NCBI GenBank assembly: GCA_029259635.1
Contig: JAJDEU010000055.1
Coordinates: 1-64,000, forward strand
Origin: Planctomycetota bacterium
Lineage (GTDB): Bacteria > Planctomycetota > UBA1135 > GCA-002686595
DNA: 64,000 bases
Direction of reading: 5' to 3'
Shown here: positions 8,574 through 17,232 of the stretch, one piece after another
How the letters are laid out: every line of letters starts with the position of its first letter
Numbering within the stretch: the first letter of the stretch is position 1
Notes under the pieces: model-generated
The model's database searches: none
The model's input: the letters and a program-made list of their open reading frames with translations, nothing else
Told to the model about the DNA's origin: nothing
Program-made: the position numbers and the translations under genes

Positions 8574-9935
8574 ATGCGACTCAGTTATTTCGCGCTTGTC
8601 AGCGCCTTGATTCCGGCGCTCGCGTGTTCGCAACCGAAGAAATGGGCGACGGCTGAGAACCCGAATGTCGTGTTGATCATCATCGACACCCTGCGAGCGG
8701 ACAAACTGTCGAGCTACGGGCATGCCGAGGATCCCTCTCCCGCGCTCTCTCGACTGACCGAAAACGGGGTGCAGTTCGACTCGGTCTACGCCCAGGCGAG
8801 TTGGACTCTGCCCTCGGCGAGCTCGATGCTGACTTCGCAGTATCCGCGCACGATCGGAATTTACGGCGTCAACAGCGGGAGTCTTCCGGACCGGTTCACG
8901 ACCTTGGCGGAGGCGCTAAAAGCTGCGGGCTACACGACCTTCGGCGCGACGGCGAACCCGAACCTGAACACGATCGCCAACTTTCAGCAGGGCTTCGATG
9001 AGTACCTCGACTCCAACTTGTTTCCCGAGAGGAAGGGGAAGAAGGGCCAACCGACCAACAAGATCTCAAGTGGTCCCGCGTTGCGAACGGCTCCAGAGCT
9101 CTTCCAAGACGCCGTCGATTTCATTGACGCGACGAACAATGTTCAGCCTTACTTCCTCCAGTTCGATGTGATGGAAGTTCACGAGCACAACTTTCCCGAG
9201 TTGCTTCGCTCCGAGTACGCCGATGGATTCGAGGAGAGCGAGGACGCCGCCTACCTGCGCCGCATTCGCCAAGTCACGGACGATATCGAGGGATTCGTCG
9301 GGCGGCTCCGCGAGCTGGAGGGTTGGGAGCACACGCTCTTCGTGATCACGAGTGACCATGGCGAGGGCTTGAAGGATCACCCGGGAGTGGAACGCGCCCA
9401 TGCCCACGGATGGCAGCTGTACGATTCGCAGCTTCGCGTTCCGCTCCTGATATTCAACGAGTCGTGGATGATCGAGCCAAAACGCATTTCGCAATCCGTG
9501 CGGCTTCTCGATCTCTTGCCCACCGTCCTGGAGTTGGCCGGCACGCCGCCGCCGCTCGGTATCGAGGGCATTTCGCTGGTTCCCCTGATGACGGGCGCGG
9601 TGGAGGAAATCGAATTTCCCGACGCGCTCATCACCGAGACACACTTTCGCGGCGCGAACAAGATCTCCATTCACGCCCGGGAGTGGCAGTACATCCACAA
9701 TCGCGAAAAGCAGGCGGTGGGTCAGCCCCACGAGCTTCAGCATCGTGACCAAGTTCCCAACGGGCCTGCTACCGACGTCTCGAATCAGTACCCCAAAGTG
9801 TTGAAGGCACTCCAAGGCAAGATCGCCGCGTGGGAGCGAGCGCACCCCGAGAATCCTTCCACCGTGCAAACGGAAGAGTTGTCCGAGTCGGAGCTCGAGC
9901 AGCTCGAGGCGATCGGCTACATGGGCGATGAGTAG
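8574..9935 (+). CDS. sulfatase-fold lipoprotein with Thr at the formylglycine position (1)
   Basis: An alkaline phosphatase-superfamily hydrolase of 453 residues, exported as a lipoprotein: MRLSYFALVSALIPALAC has a lipobox with Cys18. Metal-binding motifs are present: NVVLIIIDTLRADKLSSYG near the N-terminus and VITSDHGEGLKDH in the C-terminal half. The active-site motif reads SWTLPSASSMLT where sulfatases have C/S-x-P-S-R, so Thr replaces the residue converted to formylglycine and Ala replaces the Arg. It may therefore be a phosphodiesterase or phosphotransferase, or a non-canonical sulfatase. Start 8574 fits the lipoprotein signal better than GTG 8544. A similar gene follows 84 bases downstream. 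Confidence 0.85.
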   Translation: MRLSYFALVSALIPALACSQPKKWATAENPNVVLIIIDTLRADKLSSYGHAEDPSPALSRLTENGVQFDSVYAQASWTLPSASSMLTSQYPRTIGIYGVNSGSLPDRFTTLAEALKAAGYTTFGATANPNLNTIANFQQGFDEYLDSNLFPERKGKKGQPTNKISSGPALRTAPELFQDAVDFIDATNNVQPYFLQFDVMEVHEHNFPELLRSEYADGFEESEDAAYLRRIRQVTDDIEGFVGRLRELEGWEHTLFVITSDHGEGLKDHPGVERAHAHGWQLYDSQLRVPLLIFNESWMIEPKRISQSVRLLDLLPTVLELAGTPPPLGIEGISLVPLMTGAVEEIEFPDALITETHFRGANKISIHAREWQYIHNREKQAVGQPHELQHRDQVPNGPATDVSNQYPKVLKALQGKIAAWERAHPENPSTVQTEELSESELEQLEAIGYMGDE

Positions 9936-10019
9936 CTGGAGTGATTCCGTTCTCCAAAAAGCTTGAGCGGGGGAGCGAGAGGGCATGATCCGCACTCGGG
10001 GCCTGCTAATATTGTCCGA

Positions 10020-11429
10020 ATGAACTGGCGCGGTATCGGTCTCCTTGTCTCGGCTTCGCTCTTCTCCTGCGGGCCAGCCGGATCGAGTGATGAGGCTTCC
10101 TCGTTACCGCCCGACGTCTTGCTGATCAGCCTCGACACGCTGCGGGCGGATCGCCTGGGCTGTTACGGGTACGAGCGAGCGACTTCGCCGAAGTTGGACT
10201 CGCTGGCGGCGAAGGGCGTTCGCTTTCACGAGGTCCATGCGCCTTCGGGGAATACGAAGCCGAGCCACATGAGCCTCTTCACCGGGCTCGATCCTCTAGC
10301 CCACGACGTTCGGCCGGTTCGGTTAGTCGCGACGGTGCGGCCGGCATTGAGCGAAGACGTTCCGACGATGCCCGAGCTGTTGAGAGGAGCGGGGTACCAG
10401 ACGGCGTCGTTCACGGACCGAGGCGGGCTTCCGCCGTCAGCGGGTTTCGGGCGCGGGTTTGATTTCCAGCACGCGGAGTGGGAAGAGCTTCCGCAAAAAA
10501 TCGCCGTGGTGAAGGACTACCTGGCGACGTCGAATCGGAAGCTGCCTCTGTTTCTGTTCTTTCACACCTACGAGCCTCACGCGCCTTACCTGCCGCCGCG
10601 ACCGCATCGCGGGAAGTTCACCGATCCCGATCACCAGGGTGGCTTCCGGAAGAGGTATGCGGAGCTGACGGGAACGCCGATGGCCGAGTTCTGGCGCGAG
10701 AAAGGCAAGTTCTTGCGCGAGTGGCCGGAGATGAGCGAGACCGACGTCGAGTTTTTGTCCGGGCTCTACGACGAAGAGATCTCTTGGACGGATCAAAACG
10801 TCGGGCGCTTGCTGCGCGTTTGGAACAAACACCGCGATCGTGAGAACACGATCTTGATTGTGCTCTCGGATCACGGCGAAGCCTTTAACGAACACGGGCG
10901 GCTCGGACACCAGCGCAGCATGTATGCCGAGCTGATGCGCGTGCCGCTCTTGATGTCGGGGCCGGGCTTGCCTGAAGGACTCGTGGTCGAAGAGGCGGTG
11001 AGTCTGACTGGAGTCTTGCCGACCTTGCTCGAGCTGCTCGGTTTGGCGAGCACCGAGACGCAGGTCGGTTCTTTTTTGAGTTCGGTGCGCGGCGAGCGCG
11101 AGGCGGGACTCCCGATCTACTCGCAGATGGGCAACCGCGGCGAAGACCTGTTCGAGTCGGTGACCGTGGACAACCTGCGGCTCTTGCGCACGACGCTGAA
11201 GGGCGAGATTCGTTACGAGCTCTTCGACTGGTCCGAGGATGGCGAGGAGTTGCAGGATCTGTCCTCGTTGCGGCCGGAAGACGTGAGCCGACTCTCGGCG
11301 CTGCTCGACGAGCGGAAGAGCGCGGCCGATCAGCTGCGCGAACGATTCCCACCCGGGCGCGAAGCGGCGCAGACGGAGGCCGAGCTGCGCGAGATCGAGG
11401 GGCTCGGCTACGGCGGAAACGACGACTAA
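10020..11429 (+). CDS. sulfatase-fold lipoprotein with Thr at the formylglycine position (2)
   Basis: A second alkaline phosphatase-superfamily lipoprotein, 469 residues from ATG 10020. Its signal peptide ends in LLVSASLFSC (lipobox Cys17). It has PDVLLISLDTLRADRLGCYGY, the active-site segment GNTKPSHMSLFTG and LIVLSDHGEAFNEHG. As in its upstream neighbour, the formylglycine Cys/Ser is replaced by Thr (TKPSH) and the following Arg by His. Other conserved features (HTYEPHAPYLPP, H-bearing C-terminal metal site) are kept, so the protein is not simply degenerate. It is probably a paralogue made by tandem duplication. Both genes end in a similar acidic tail with the pattern EL.E.E.L..[IL]GY. Confidence 0.85.
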   Translation: MNWRGIGLLVSASLFSCGPAGSSDEASSLPPDVLLISLDTLRADRLGCYGYERATSPKLDSLAAKGVRFHEVHAPSGNTKPSHMSLFTGLDPLAHDVRPVRLVATVRPALSEDVPTMPELLRGAGYQTASFTDRGGLPPSAGFGRGFDFQHAEWEELPQKIAVVKDYLATSNRKLPLFLFFHTYEPHAPYLPPRPHRGKFTDPDHQGGFRKRYAELTGTPMAEFWREKGKFLREWPEMSETDVEFLSGLYDEEISWTDQNVGRLLRVWNKHRDRENTILIVLSDHGEAFNEHGRLGHQRSMYAELMRVPLLMSGPGLPEGLVVEEAVSLTGVLPTLLELLGLASTETQVGSFLSSVRGEREAGLPIYSQMGNRGEDLFESVTVDNLRLLRTTLKGEIRYELFDWSEDGEELQDLSSLRPEDVSRLSALLDERKSAADQLRERFPPGREAAQTEAELREIEGLGYGGNDD

Positions 11430-11463
11430 ACCATGACCTTCGCCGCGAGGCGGATTCAGGAAT

Positions 11464-13122
11464 CTAAGCCGGTACCGTGTCGAGCAGGCCGTGCTTTTCC
11501 ATCCAGGCGAGCAGGTGCTCGGCGTGCCAGGCCGGATGGTTCGGAAAGTTCTCGACGATGGCGCTGGCCAAGATGTCGGCGGCGATCGGAGCTTCGGCTC
11601 CGATCAGCGCGGCGGTGACCATGGTGCTCTCGAACAGGAGCGACAGCTCGGGATAGATCGGCGGAGTGGCGCCGGCGGCGCTCATCGCTCGTCCGTGAGC
11701 GGAGGTGCAGAGCTGGCGATCCTGCGCGTTGTGCGACGTCGGGTAGTGCTCGAAGACTTTGGCGTAGTCGAGCGCGAGCGGATGAGCGTCGCTCGGCTTT
11801 ACGCGCGCACCGCTCTTGAAAGGCTTCGCGGCCAGACGATCAACGAGCGCCTCGTACTGCGGAATGACCTGACTCCAGTCGTAGATTCGCTCGGCTCGCG
11901 CACGTGCCGCCTCCCCGAGGCGCGCGGTCAACTCGCGGTCCTTTCCGAGACGGACCATGGCTTCTTCGAGAGCTTCGATATCGACGACGACGGATTGACC
12001 GAGCAGCAGGTGTAGAGGGCGCTCGTAGAGCAACGGACCGAGATCACGCAGCTCATCGGACGGAGCGGTCCAACGCGTGGGGACGCGAATGCCGACCTCG
12101 TCGGTGACACTCTCGCGATAGCCGTCAAAGTCGGCGACGATCGGCGGAAGGCCCGCGGCCATGGCTTCGATGACGGTGATGCCAAAGGTCTCTTGCACGT
12201 TGTCGGTGGGGGAGACAAAGACGTCGGCGGCGGCGAGTACGGCGCTCTTTTGCTCTTCGGGAAAGTCAGTGAGGAAGCGCAGGTTGGGTTCGATGCCGAG
12301 GGCGCGCGCCCAGATCTGAAGCATCTCGGGTGTCTTCGTGCCCTGGCGAGCGCCGGCGAGAAACAGGATGGCCGGGCGGTCGAGTTTTTGAACCACTCCG
12401 CGGAAAGCGAGCAGGAGCGGGAACAGGTCCATCTTGTCGTACTCGCTGAAGCGCGCGAGGGCCAAGGCGCAAAAGGCATCGGCCGGAATGTTGAGCTGCT
12501 CCCGAACCTGAGCGCCGTCGCCGTTTTGCAGAGCGCGCGTCTCCACGCCGAGCGGAATGACCGGTAGCTCGCAAGCTAGAGGCGGAAACTCGATCGCGCG
12601 CGCTCCCAGCGAATCGCAAAGACCGACCATCGTCTGTTCGACTACGCGCTTGCCGCTCTCGGTGGAACACAGAATCGCGTCGTTCTCGCTCGGCGGCGTG
12701 AGCAGGAAACGCAGGTAGTCGTTGGTCGAGCGCGGGTAGCTGAGCGAATGAATCTGCCCGGTGATCGGAATGTTCTGCGTCGCGTGCCGGTCGCGCATCC
12801 AAATCAGATCGCCGATACGGTCGAGGTGCGAGCCGTAGTGTAGGACGGTCAGCTCCGCAGCGGCGAGGTCGCGTCCGAGCTCCAAGAGATTTCGAACCTC
12901 CAAGCGATCGCCGAGGGTCGCGCCGAACAGCTTTTGCGCGGCAGCTTCATCGGCGCGCTCTCCGACGTAGAGCCGAAATTTTTCGAAGCTGGAGTAGCGC
13001 GCCAGCCCCTCGATAAAGGCCGTGTTGGCGACCATGCGACCGACAAGAACTCCTTCGCCGGCACGACCGTAGGTCATGTGAGTCGCAAGCGTGGCAAAGG
13101 TGCGCGGGGCCATCCCCTGCAT
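11464..13122 (-). CDS. GT4-type glycosyltransferase with C-terminal extension
   Basis: A GT-B fold glycosyltransferase of about 552 residues. The C-terminal Rossmann half is clear: ALARFSEYDKMDLFPLLLAF, LFLAGARQGT, LRFLTDFPEEQKSAVLAAADVFVSPTD and the sugar-nucleotide motif ETFGITVIEAMAAGLPPIVADFDGYRESV. The last 110 residues, after IYDWSQVIPQYEALVDRLA, form an extra helical domain not normally present in GT4 enzymes. The start at 13122 (or 13113) avoids overlap with the upstream gene; the open frame runs back into it without support. No membrane segment is seen. The acceptor is unknown. It follows nth on the same strand with about 50 bases between. Confidence 0.82.
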   Translation of the reverse strand: MQGMAPRTFATLATHMTYGRAGEGVLVGRMVANTAFIEGLARYSSFEKFRLYVGERADEAAAQKLFGATLGDRLEVRNLLELGRDLAAAELTVLHYGSHLDRIGDLIWMRDRHATQNIPITGQIHSLSYPRSTNDYLRFLLTPPSENDAILCSTESGKRVVEQTMVGLCDSLGARAIEFPPLACELPVIPLGVETRALQNGDGAQVREQLNIPADAFCALALARFSEYDKMDLFPLLLAFRGVVQKLDRPAILFLAGARQGTKTPEMLQIWARALGIEPNLRFLTDFPEEQKSAVLAAADVFVSPTDNVQETFGITVIEAMAAGLPPIVADFDGYRESVTDEVGIRVPTRWTAPSDELRDLGPLLYERPLHLLLGQSVVVDIEALEEAMVRLGKDRELTARLGEAARARAERIYDWSQVIPQYEALVDRLAAKPFKSGARVKPSDAHPLALDYAKVFEHYPTSHNAQDRQLCTSAHGRAMSAAGATPPIYPELSLLFESTMVTAALIGAEAPIAADILASAIVENFPNHPAWHAEHLLAWMEKHGLLDTVPA

Positions 13123-13172
13123 CTTGGGATTCCGGCGGCGCCGTATCAAGCGAGAGCCGGATCGCGTTTCGT

Positions 13173-13829
13173 CTATCGGCGCTTGACCGTCTCTTTGGCG
13201 ATACGCGTCTTTGTCGCCGCCCAGGAGCAGATCGGGCAGGTCGAGAGGTCGTGCCCACGCGCGGGACAAAACCGTCGCCCGAAATAGATGATCTGGAGAT
13301 GCAGCTTGTTCCAGTCCTCGGCGGGGAAGAGCTTCTTGAGGTCGCGCTCGGTCTGAACGACATTGCGATCGTTCGAGAGGCCCCAGCGCGCGGCGAGCCG
13401 GTGGATGTGCGTATCGACCGGGAAGGCGGGGACGCCGAAGGCCTGCGACATGACGACGCTGGCGGTCTTGTGCCCGACGCCGGGGAGGGTCTCGAGCTTC
13501 GTCATATCCGCCGGAACGACTCCGCCGTGCTCGTCGATCAGGAGTTTGGAGAGCTTGGAGATCGCTTTTGATTTTTGCGGGGCCAGCCCACAGCTCTTGA
13601 TGCAGGCGTGGATCTCTTCGACGGCGACCTTGGACATCGCCAGCGGATTATTCGCGAGCGCGAACAGCGCCGGCGTCACCATGTTCACGCGCTCATCGGT
13701 GCACTGCGCGGAGAGTAGCACCGCGACGAGCAGGGTGAAGGCGTCCTGATGATCGAGTGGAATCTCCGGCTCGCCGATGAGCTCGTCCAAGAGCTCTTGA
13801 ACTCGAACGGCTTTGTCCGCGCGTTTCAT
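13173..13829 (-). CDS. nth: endonuclease III (DNA glycosylase/AP lyase)
   Basis: A base-excision repair enzyme of 218 residues. The helix-hairpin-helix LPGVGHKTASVV carries the catalytic Lys, and FPVDTHIHRLAARWGL carries the catalytic Asp. The N-terminal LLVAVLLSAQCTDERVN matches the substrate-contacting helix. The C-terminal iron-sulfur loop is unusual: after FGRRFCPARG only the pattern C-x9-C-x2-C is seen, and the fourth Cys of the normal C-x6-C-x2-C-x5-C is missing. The cluster may therefore be absent or altered. The gene is 9 bases from the upstream beta-helix lipoprotein gene on the same strand. Confidence 0.93.
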   Translation of the reverse strand: MKRADKAVRVQELLDELIGEPEIPLDHQDAFTLLVAVLLSAQCTDERVNMVTPALFALANNPLAMSKVAVEEIHACIKSCGLAPQKSKAISKLSKLLIDEHGGVVPADMTKLETLPGVGHKTASVVMSQAFGVPAFPVDTHIHRLAARWGLSNDRNVVQTERDLKKLFPAEDWNKLHLQIIYFGRRFCPARGHDLSTCPICSWAATKTRIAKETVKRR

Positions 13830-13838
13830 GGAGAGAGC

Positions 13839-15260
13839 CTACTTGCGTTGGAACGGAGTCTTGTTGCGGCTCATCCGAGCGGGAGGCGTCTGGAGCTTTG
13901 CGAGCTGTTCGGAGTTGATCTTGCGCCCGTTCAGCTCCGTTCGGCCGGTGACTTGGGTGTCGGGAGAGACGTAGACGCGACCGTTTCGCGGGCTAATCGG
14001 CGGAGAGCTGGGACCGCCCTTGAGAGGGTCGAATGCGAGCGCCGGTTCTTTGCCGCCCGCGACGAAGCGATTCTTGCCGATCACGAAGACCTGGTCGCAG
14101 CCGCCAAAGGAGACCAGCGGCCGATCCCCACATCCGGGCGCAAACTCAAAGTCGTTGTTCTTAATGGTGACCTTTCCGTTCTTCACTTTCTCACCGCCAC
14201 CCCAGCAGACGAGAGCGCCCGTCCCGTACGGGACGTCTTTGCGAGTCAGACGAGCGAGCTGTGAATCAAACCCCGCTCGATAGCGGTTGCCTTCGACGAG
14301 AATGTCGCCGGTAAGTCGACCGGCGAAGGTGAAGGCCGAGCCACCTTTGTGGTTGTCGTCTTTGAAGAGCCCGATGTCGGAGACGTCGCAGTTGCGAACC
14401 GTGATCGAGCCCTTGCCCACCGGACCGTCTTTCGCGCGAGCCGTGAACTGACAGAAGGTGCGTCCGAGGCGCTTGGCCTGAACGTTCTCGATCAAGATCG
14501 GGCCCTGCGCATTCTGAATGTAGAAGGCGTGCTCTTGCTGGATGTTCTCCACGCGAGCCTTTCTCGCCTGACCGCGAAACTCGAAGTCCTTCATGCTGTG
14601 ACCCCAGAGACCCCACTTCGATTTCTTGCCCTTGTTGAGGACGTGGTTCCAGTTTCCGAGAATGTGGCAGTCGATGAATTTAAAGCTGTCGTGGGTGGCG
14701 CCACCTTTCAAGATGAAGAAGAAGATGGCGGCTCGTCCGCCCGGCTCGATCTTCAGGTTCTTGAAAGTGAAGTGCCCGGTCTTGATCTGCTGGTTGATCG
14801 AGATCGTGTCTTGGATGCCCTTGCCGGGACGAATCCAGACATCACCCGATCCGACAATGGTGATGGGTTGGCCCGGGTGTCCGCCCTTCGACTTTGAGTT
14901 TCGAGGGCTGCCGTTGTTGAAGCCGAGGGTGAAGCCCGGGTACTTGCCACTCTGGAGCGTGATCGTGCAGCCGGGGGCAGCGGCGGTGATGGCATCCGAG
15001 ATGGGGTTCTTCGTGATGCGCGGACGGTCGCTATCGATCTTGATCGTCGTCGGGGTGCAGATGATCAGTCGGGCGCGGCCTTTGGGCGGCGCGGGTGCCG
15101 GCTTCGAAACCGGCTCGGGAGCTGGCGCTGACTCTAGTGACGGCGCAGGCGCCGGCGCCGGTGAGCTCACTAAGGTCGCTTCCGAATGTCCGGATGTGCA
15201 GGTTACGAGCGCGAAGGCGAGGCTGAAGGATGCGCTGAGGAGAGACTTCAAGTTAAACAT
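13839..15260 (-). CDS. lipoprotein with right-handed beta-helix
   Basis: A 473-residue exported protein. The signal sequence LLSASFSLAFALVTC suggests a lipoprotein. A Pro/Ala-rich spacer (APAPAPSLESAPAPEPVSK) follows at residues 30-65, then a long run of beta-helix rungs with patterns such as GSGDVWIRPGKGI, HFTFKNLKIEPGG, DSFKFIDCHILGN, ITVRNCDVSDIG and GDILVEGNRYRAG. This architecture occurs in pectate lyase-like carbohydrate enzymes and in surface adhesins. I could not identify catalytic residues, so the function stays open. Its stop lies just before nth, so the two may be cotranscribed by position alone. Confidence 0.75.
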   Translation of the reverse strand: MFNLKSLLSASFSLAFALVTCTSGHSEATLVSSPAPAPAPSLESAPAPEPVSKPAPAPPKGRARLIICTPTTIKIDSDRPRITKNPISDAITAAAPGCTITLQSGKYPGFTLGFNNGSPRNSKSKGGHPGQPITIVGSGDVWIRPGKGIQDTISINQQIKTGHFTFKNLKIEPGGRAAIFFFILKGGATHDSFKFIDCHILGNWNHVLNKGKKSKWGLWGHSMKDFEFRGQARKARVENIQQEHAFYIQNAQGPILIENVQAKRLGRTFCQFTARAKDGPVGKGSITVRNCDVSDIGLFKDDNHKGGSAFTFAGRLTGDILVEGNRYRAGFDSQLARLTRKDVPYGTGALVCWGGGEKVKNGKVTIKNNDFEFAPGCGDRPLVSFGGCDQVFVIGKNRFVAGGKEPALAFDPLKGGPSSPPISPRNGRVYVSPDTQVTGRTELNGRKINSEQLAKLQTPPARMSRNKTPFQRK

Positions 15261-15406
15261 GACGAGAGAGATCTACGTGATCACTGGGGAAGTGTGAGGC
15301 GCGGGGAAGGACGCCTTCATTCAACTCTAAACCCCTGAGGCGCGATCTGCGTCTTTTGCGGGGAGCTTTTGCCGCCGAACGCGGCTAGCGGCTCAGGCTT
15401 GGGAGT

Positions 15407-16639
15407 TTATTCGCGCGAGTCGGTGCCGATCGAGAGCTTGTCCTTCCCGATCTCTCGCAGAAGCGAAGTCGCAAATGCGCCTTCCGGCAGACAGAAGCGG
15501 AGCTCGATGGTCTCGGCGTCGAGTGCTTCTGCGCTGACCTCCAAGGGGCGAACCCGAAGAGGCCGCCGCGCGCCTTCGATGCCGGCGAATCGACGCGGGT
15601 CCAAAGACTCGATCTCAATGCCGTTCGCCTGGAGTACTCGTCGCTCGAGATTTCCCGTCTGGCCCGAGGAGAGTGTTGTCGAGGGACCGATCAACGGGCT
15701 CGCGGGGGAAACTTCGAAGCGCGCTGCACGCGTGCGTTCTTCTTCGAGGTCGCGCACTTGAAAGGAACGACGGCTGCCGTGATTCCAGGCGAACTCGCCC
15801 TCGAAGAGTTGATCGATAGCGGGCATGCGCTCGGCCAGAAATTGGTTGAAGAGCTCGGACTGCCAGGCCGAGACGAAGAAGGCTTTTTCGCGTTTGGAGA
15901 GACAGCGCGTCGCGCGACTCGCCCGCCCGCGGTTCTTGTGCATGGCGAAGGACAGCTTGGCCGAGAGCTCAAAGCCGCGCGGCCACTCCCTCGACGAAGC
16001 GGAGTACTCGCCGGCGTCGAAGAGTTCGCGCGCGCGCCGAACCGCACCAAAATCGCGCTCGCCGGCTCGCCCCGCGATCAGCTCCGCCACTTCGCGATGA
16101 TCACCGGCGATGAGCGCACCGCCGATTTGGCCACTGTCGCCGCGAGCGCCGAATCGCTGAGGTCCAAATGCGTTGGGCATGCCCGTGCGCTCGAGTCGCT
16201 CGAGCACCTCGCGAACCTCCTCCAGCCGCGAGGCGTCCGTGTCCTGAAGTACGATCGCGAAACGATTGCCCGCCAGGTGTCCGCGCTTGAGCTTGTTCCG
16301 GTGCCGCTTGGCCCACAGGACCTCGGCGTCTTCGAGTTCGAGCGCGAGACAGGCTTCGGGCGTGACATGCTCGACGCTCAGCGCTTGGCGCGTCACCGCG
16401 CGCGCATCTTTTAGGCCTGCGACTCCGACAGCGGAGGAGGCGATGCCGAATCGATCTGCTACGCGCCGCACGAGCGTCGCCGTCGTGATCCCGCGCTTCT
16501 CAACGAAGAAGTGGACGTGGTCGCCCTCGCCTTCGAGCTCGTAGAGCGGGAGCTCCTCGACGAAGAAGTCTTCTTCCGACTTCTTGATCACAGCCGCGAG
16601 GGCCGGAACGTCCGCAGTCAGGTACGGAAGCTCGTGCAC
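15407..16639 (-). CDS. truD: tRNA pseudouridine(13) synthase TruD
   Basis: Isomerises uridine 13 of tRNA-Glu to pseudouridine. The 410-residue protein has the family motifs: SEEDFFVEELP at the N-terminus, the catalytic loop VAGLKDARAVTRQ with Asp78, the basic strand HRNKLKRGHLAGNRF and NAFGPQRFG at 156-164, followed by an insertion-bearing TRUD domain. It starts with GTG. It lies 16 bases after the biotin carrier gene on the same strand and is therefore probably the last gene of the acyl-CoA carboxylase operon, an odd partner for a tRNA modification enzyme. Confidence 0.95.
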   Translation of the reverse strand: MHELPYLTADVPALAAVIKKSEEDFFVEELPLYELEGEGDHVHFFVEKRGITTATLVRRVADRFGIASSAVGVAGLKDARAVTRQALSVEHVTPEACLALELEDAEVLWAKRHRNKLKRGHLAGNRFAIVLQDTDASRLEEVREVLERLERTGMPNAFGPQRFGARGDSGQIGGALIAGDHREVAELIAGRAGERDFGAVRRARELFDAGEYSASSREWPRGFELSAKLSFAMHKNRGRASRATRCLSKREKAFFVSAWQSELFNQFLAERMPAIDQLFEGEFAWNHGSRRSFQVRDLEEERTRAARFEVSPASPLIGPSTTLSSGQTGNLERRVLQANGIEIESLDPRRFAGIEGARRPLRVRPLEVSAEALDAETIELRFCLPEGAFATSLLREIGKDKLSIGTDSRE

Positions 16640-16655
16640 GAGTCTCGACTGGCCG

Positions 16656-17228
16656 CTACGCCGGTTCGACTTCGATCAGGGCCGCGTTGTTCTTGATCTC
16701 CGCGCCGTCGCCAGCGAGGAATCGCAAGAGCTTGGCGCGCGGGGGCAGGCCACCGGTGGCCCGGTAGTGCACGTGCGTGAAGGTCTTCATGACTTCGATC
16801 AAGCCGATCACGGAGCCATCCTCGACGACATCGCCCTCGTTCGCAAAGGCGTCGTCCGCCGGTGACGGGCGGTGCCAAAAGCGACCCGCGTGGCTAGAAC
16901 ACAGGACGAGGTTCGAGCTCTCGGCTTCGCTCGCGAGTTCCGTTTCGAAGCTCTGGCCTTCGCTAATCGGCTCGAGTTCGTAGATCCGCGTGCCGAAGCC
17001 GACCGGTTGGTAGACGCGCTCGAAGCGCTCACTCGCGATCCTGCCGGAGCAGCCCGCCGGAACGACGACGGTGCGCGCGACGCCGAGCGTCGTCAGCGAA
17101 CCCGCGCTCTGGCCGGGAACCAGGAGCTGTCCCGGTTCGAGCGCGCAGGTAAAGATTCCGACCGTCGGTGCGAGCAAGAAGTTCTTCCCCTCTTCACTCT
17201 GAATCAACAACTCGATGGGCTCGTTCAT
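16656..17228 (-). CDS. biotin carboxyl carrier protein of acyl-CoA carboxylase
   Basis: Carries the biotin that shuttles CO2 between the carboxylase and carboxyltransferase encoded just upstream. The C-terminal half is a biotinyl-lipoyl domain whose target loop reads GLIEVMKTFTHVHY, with Lys after Met as the biotinylation site. The N-terminal 100 residues (IELLIQSEEGKNFLLAPTVGIFTCALEPGQLL ...) look like a second, hammerhead-type carrier domain without the MK site, so a degenerate duplication is possible. The start at 17228 sits 4 bases from the stop of the carboxyltransferase gene. The length is about 190 residues. Confidence 0.85.
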   Translation of the reverse strand: MNEPIELLIQSEEGKNFLLAPTVGIFTCALEPGQLLVPGQSAGSLTTLGVARTVVVPAGCSGRIASERFERVYQPVGFGTRIYELEPISEGQSFETELASEAESSNLVLCSSHAGRFWHRPSPADDAFANEGDVVEDGSVIGLIEVMKTFTHVHYRATGGLPPRAKLLRFLAGDGAEIKNNAALIEVEPA

Positions 17229-17232
17229 TCGA

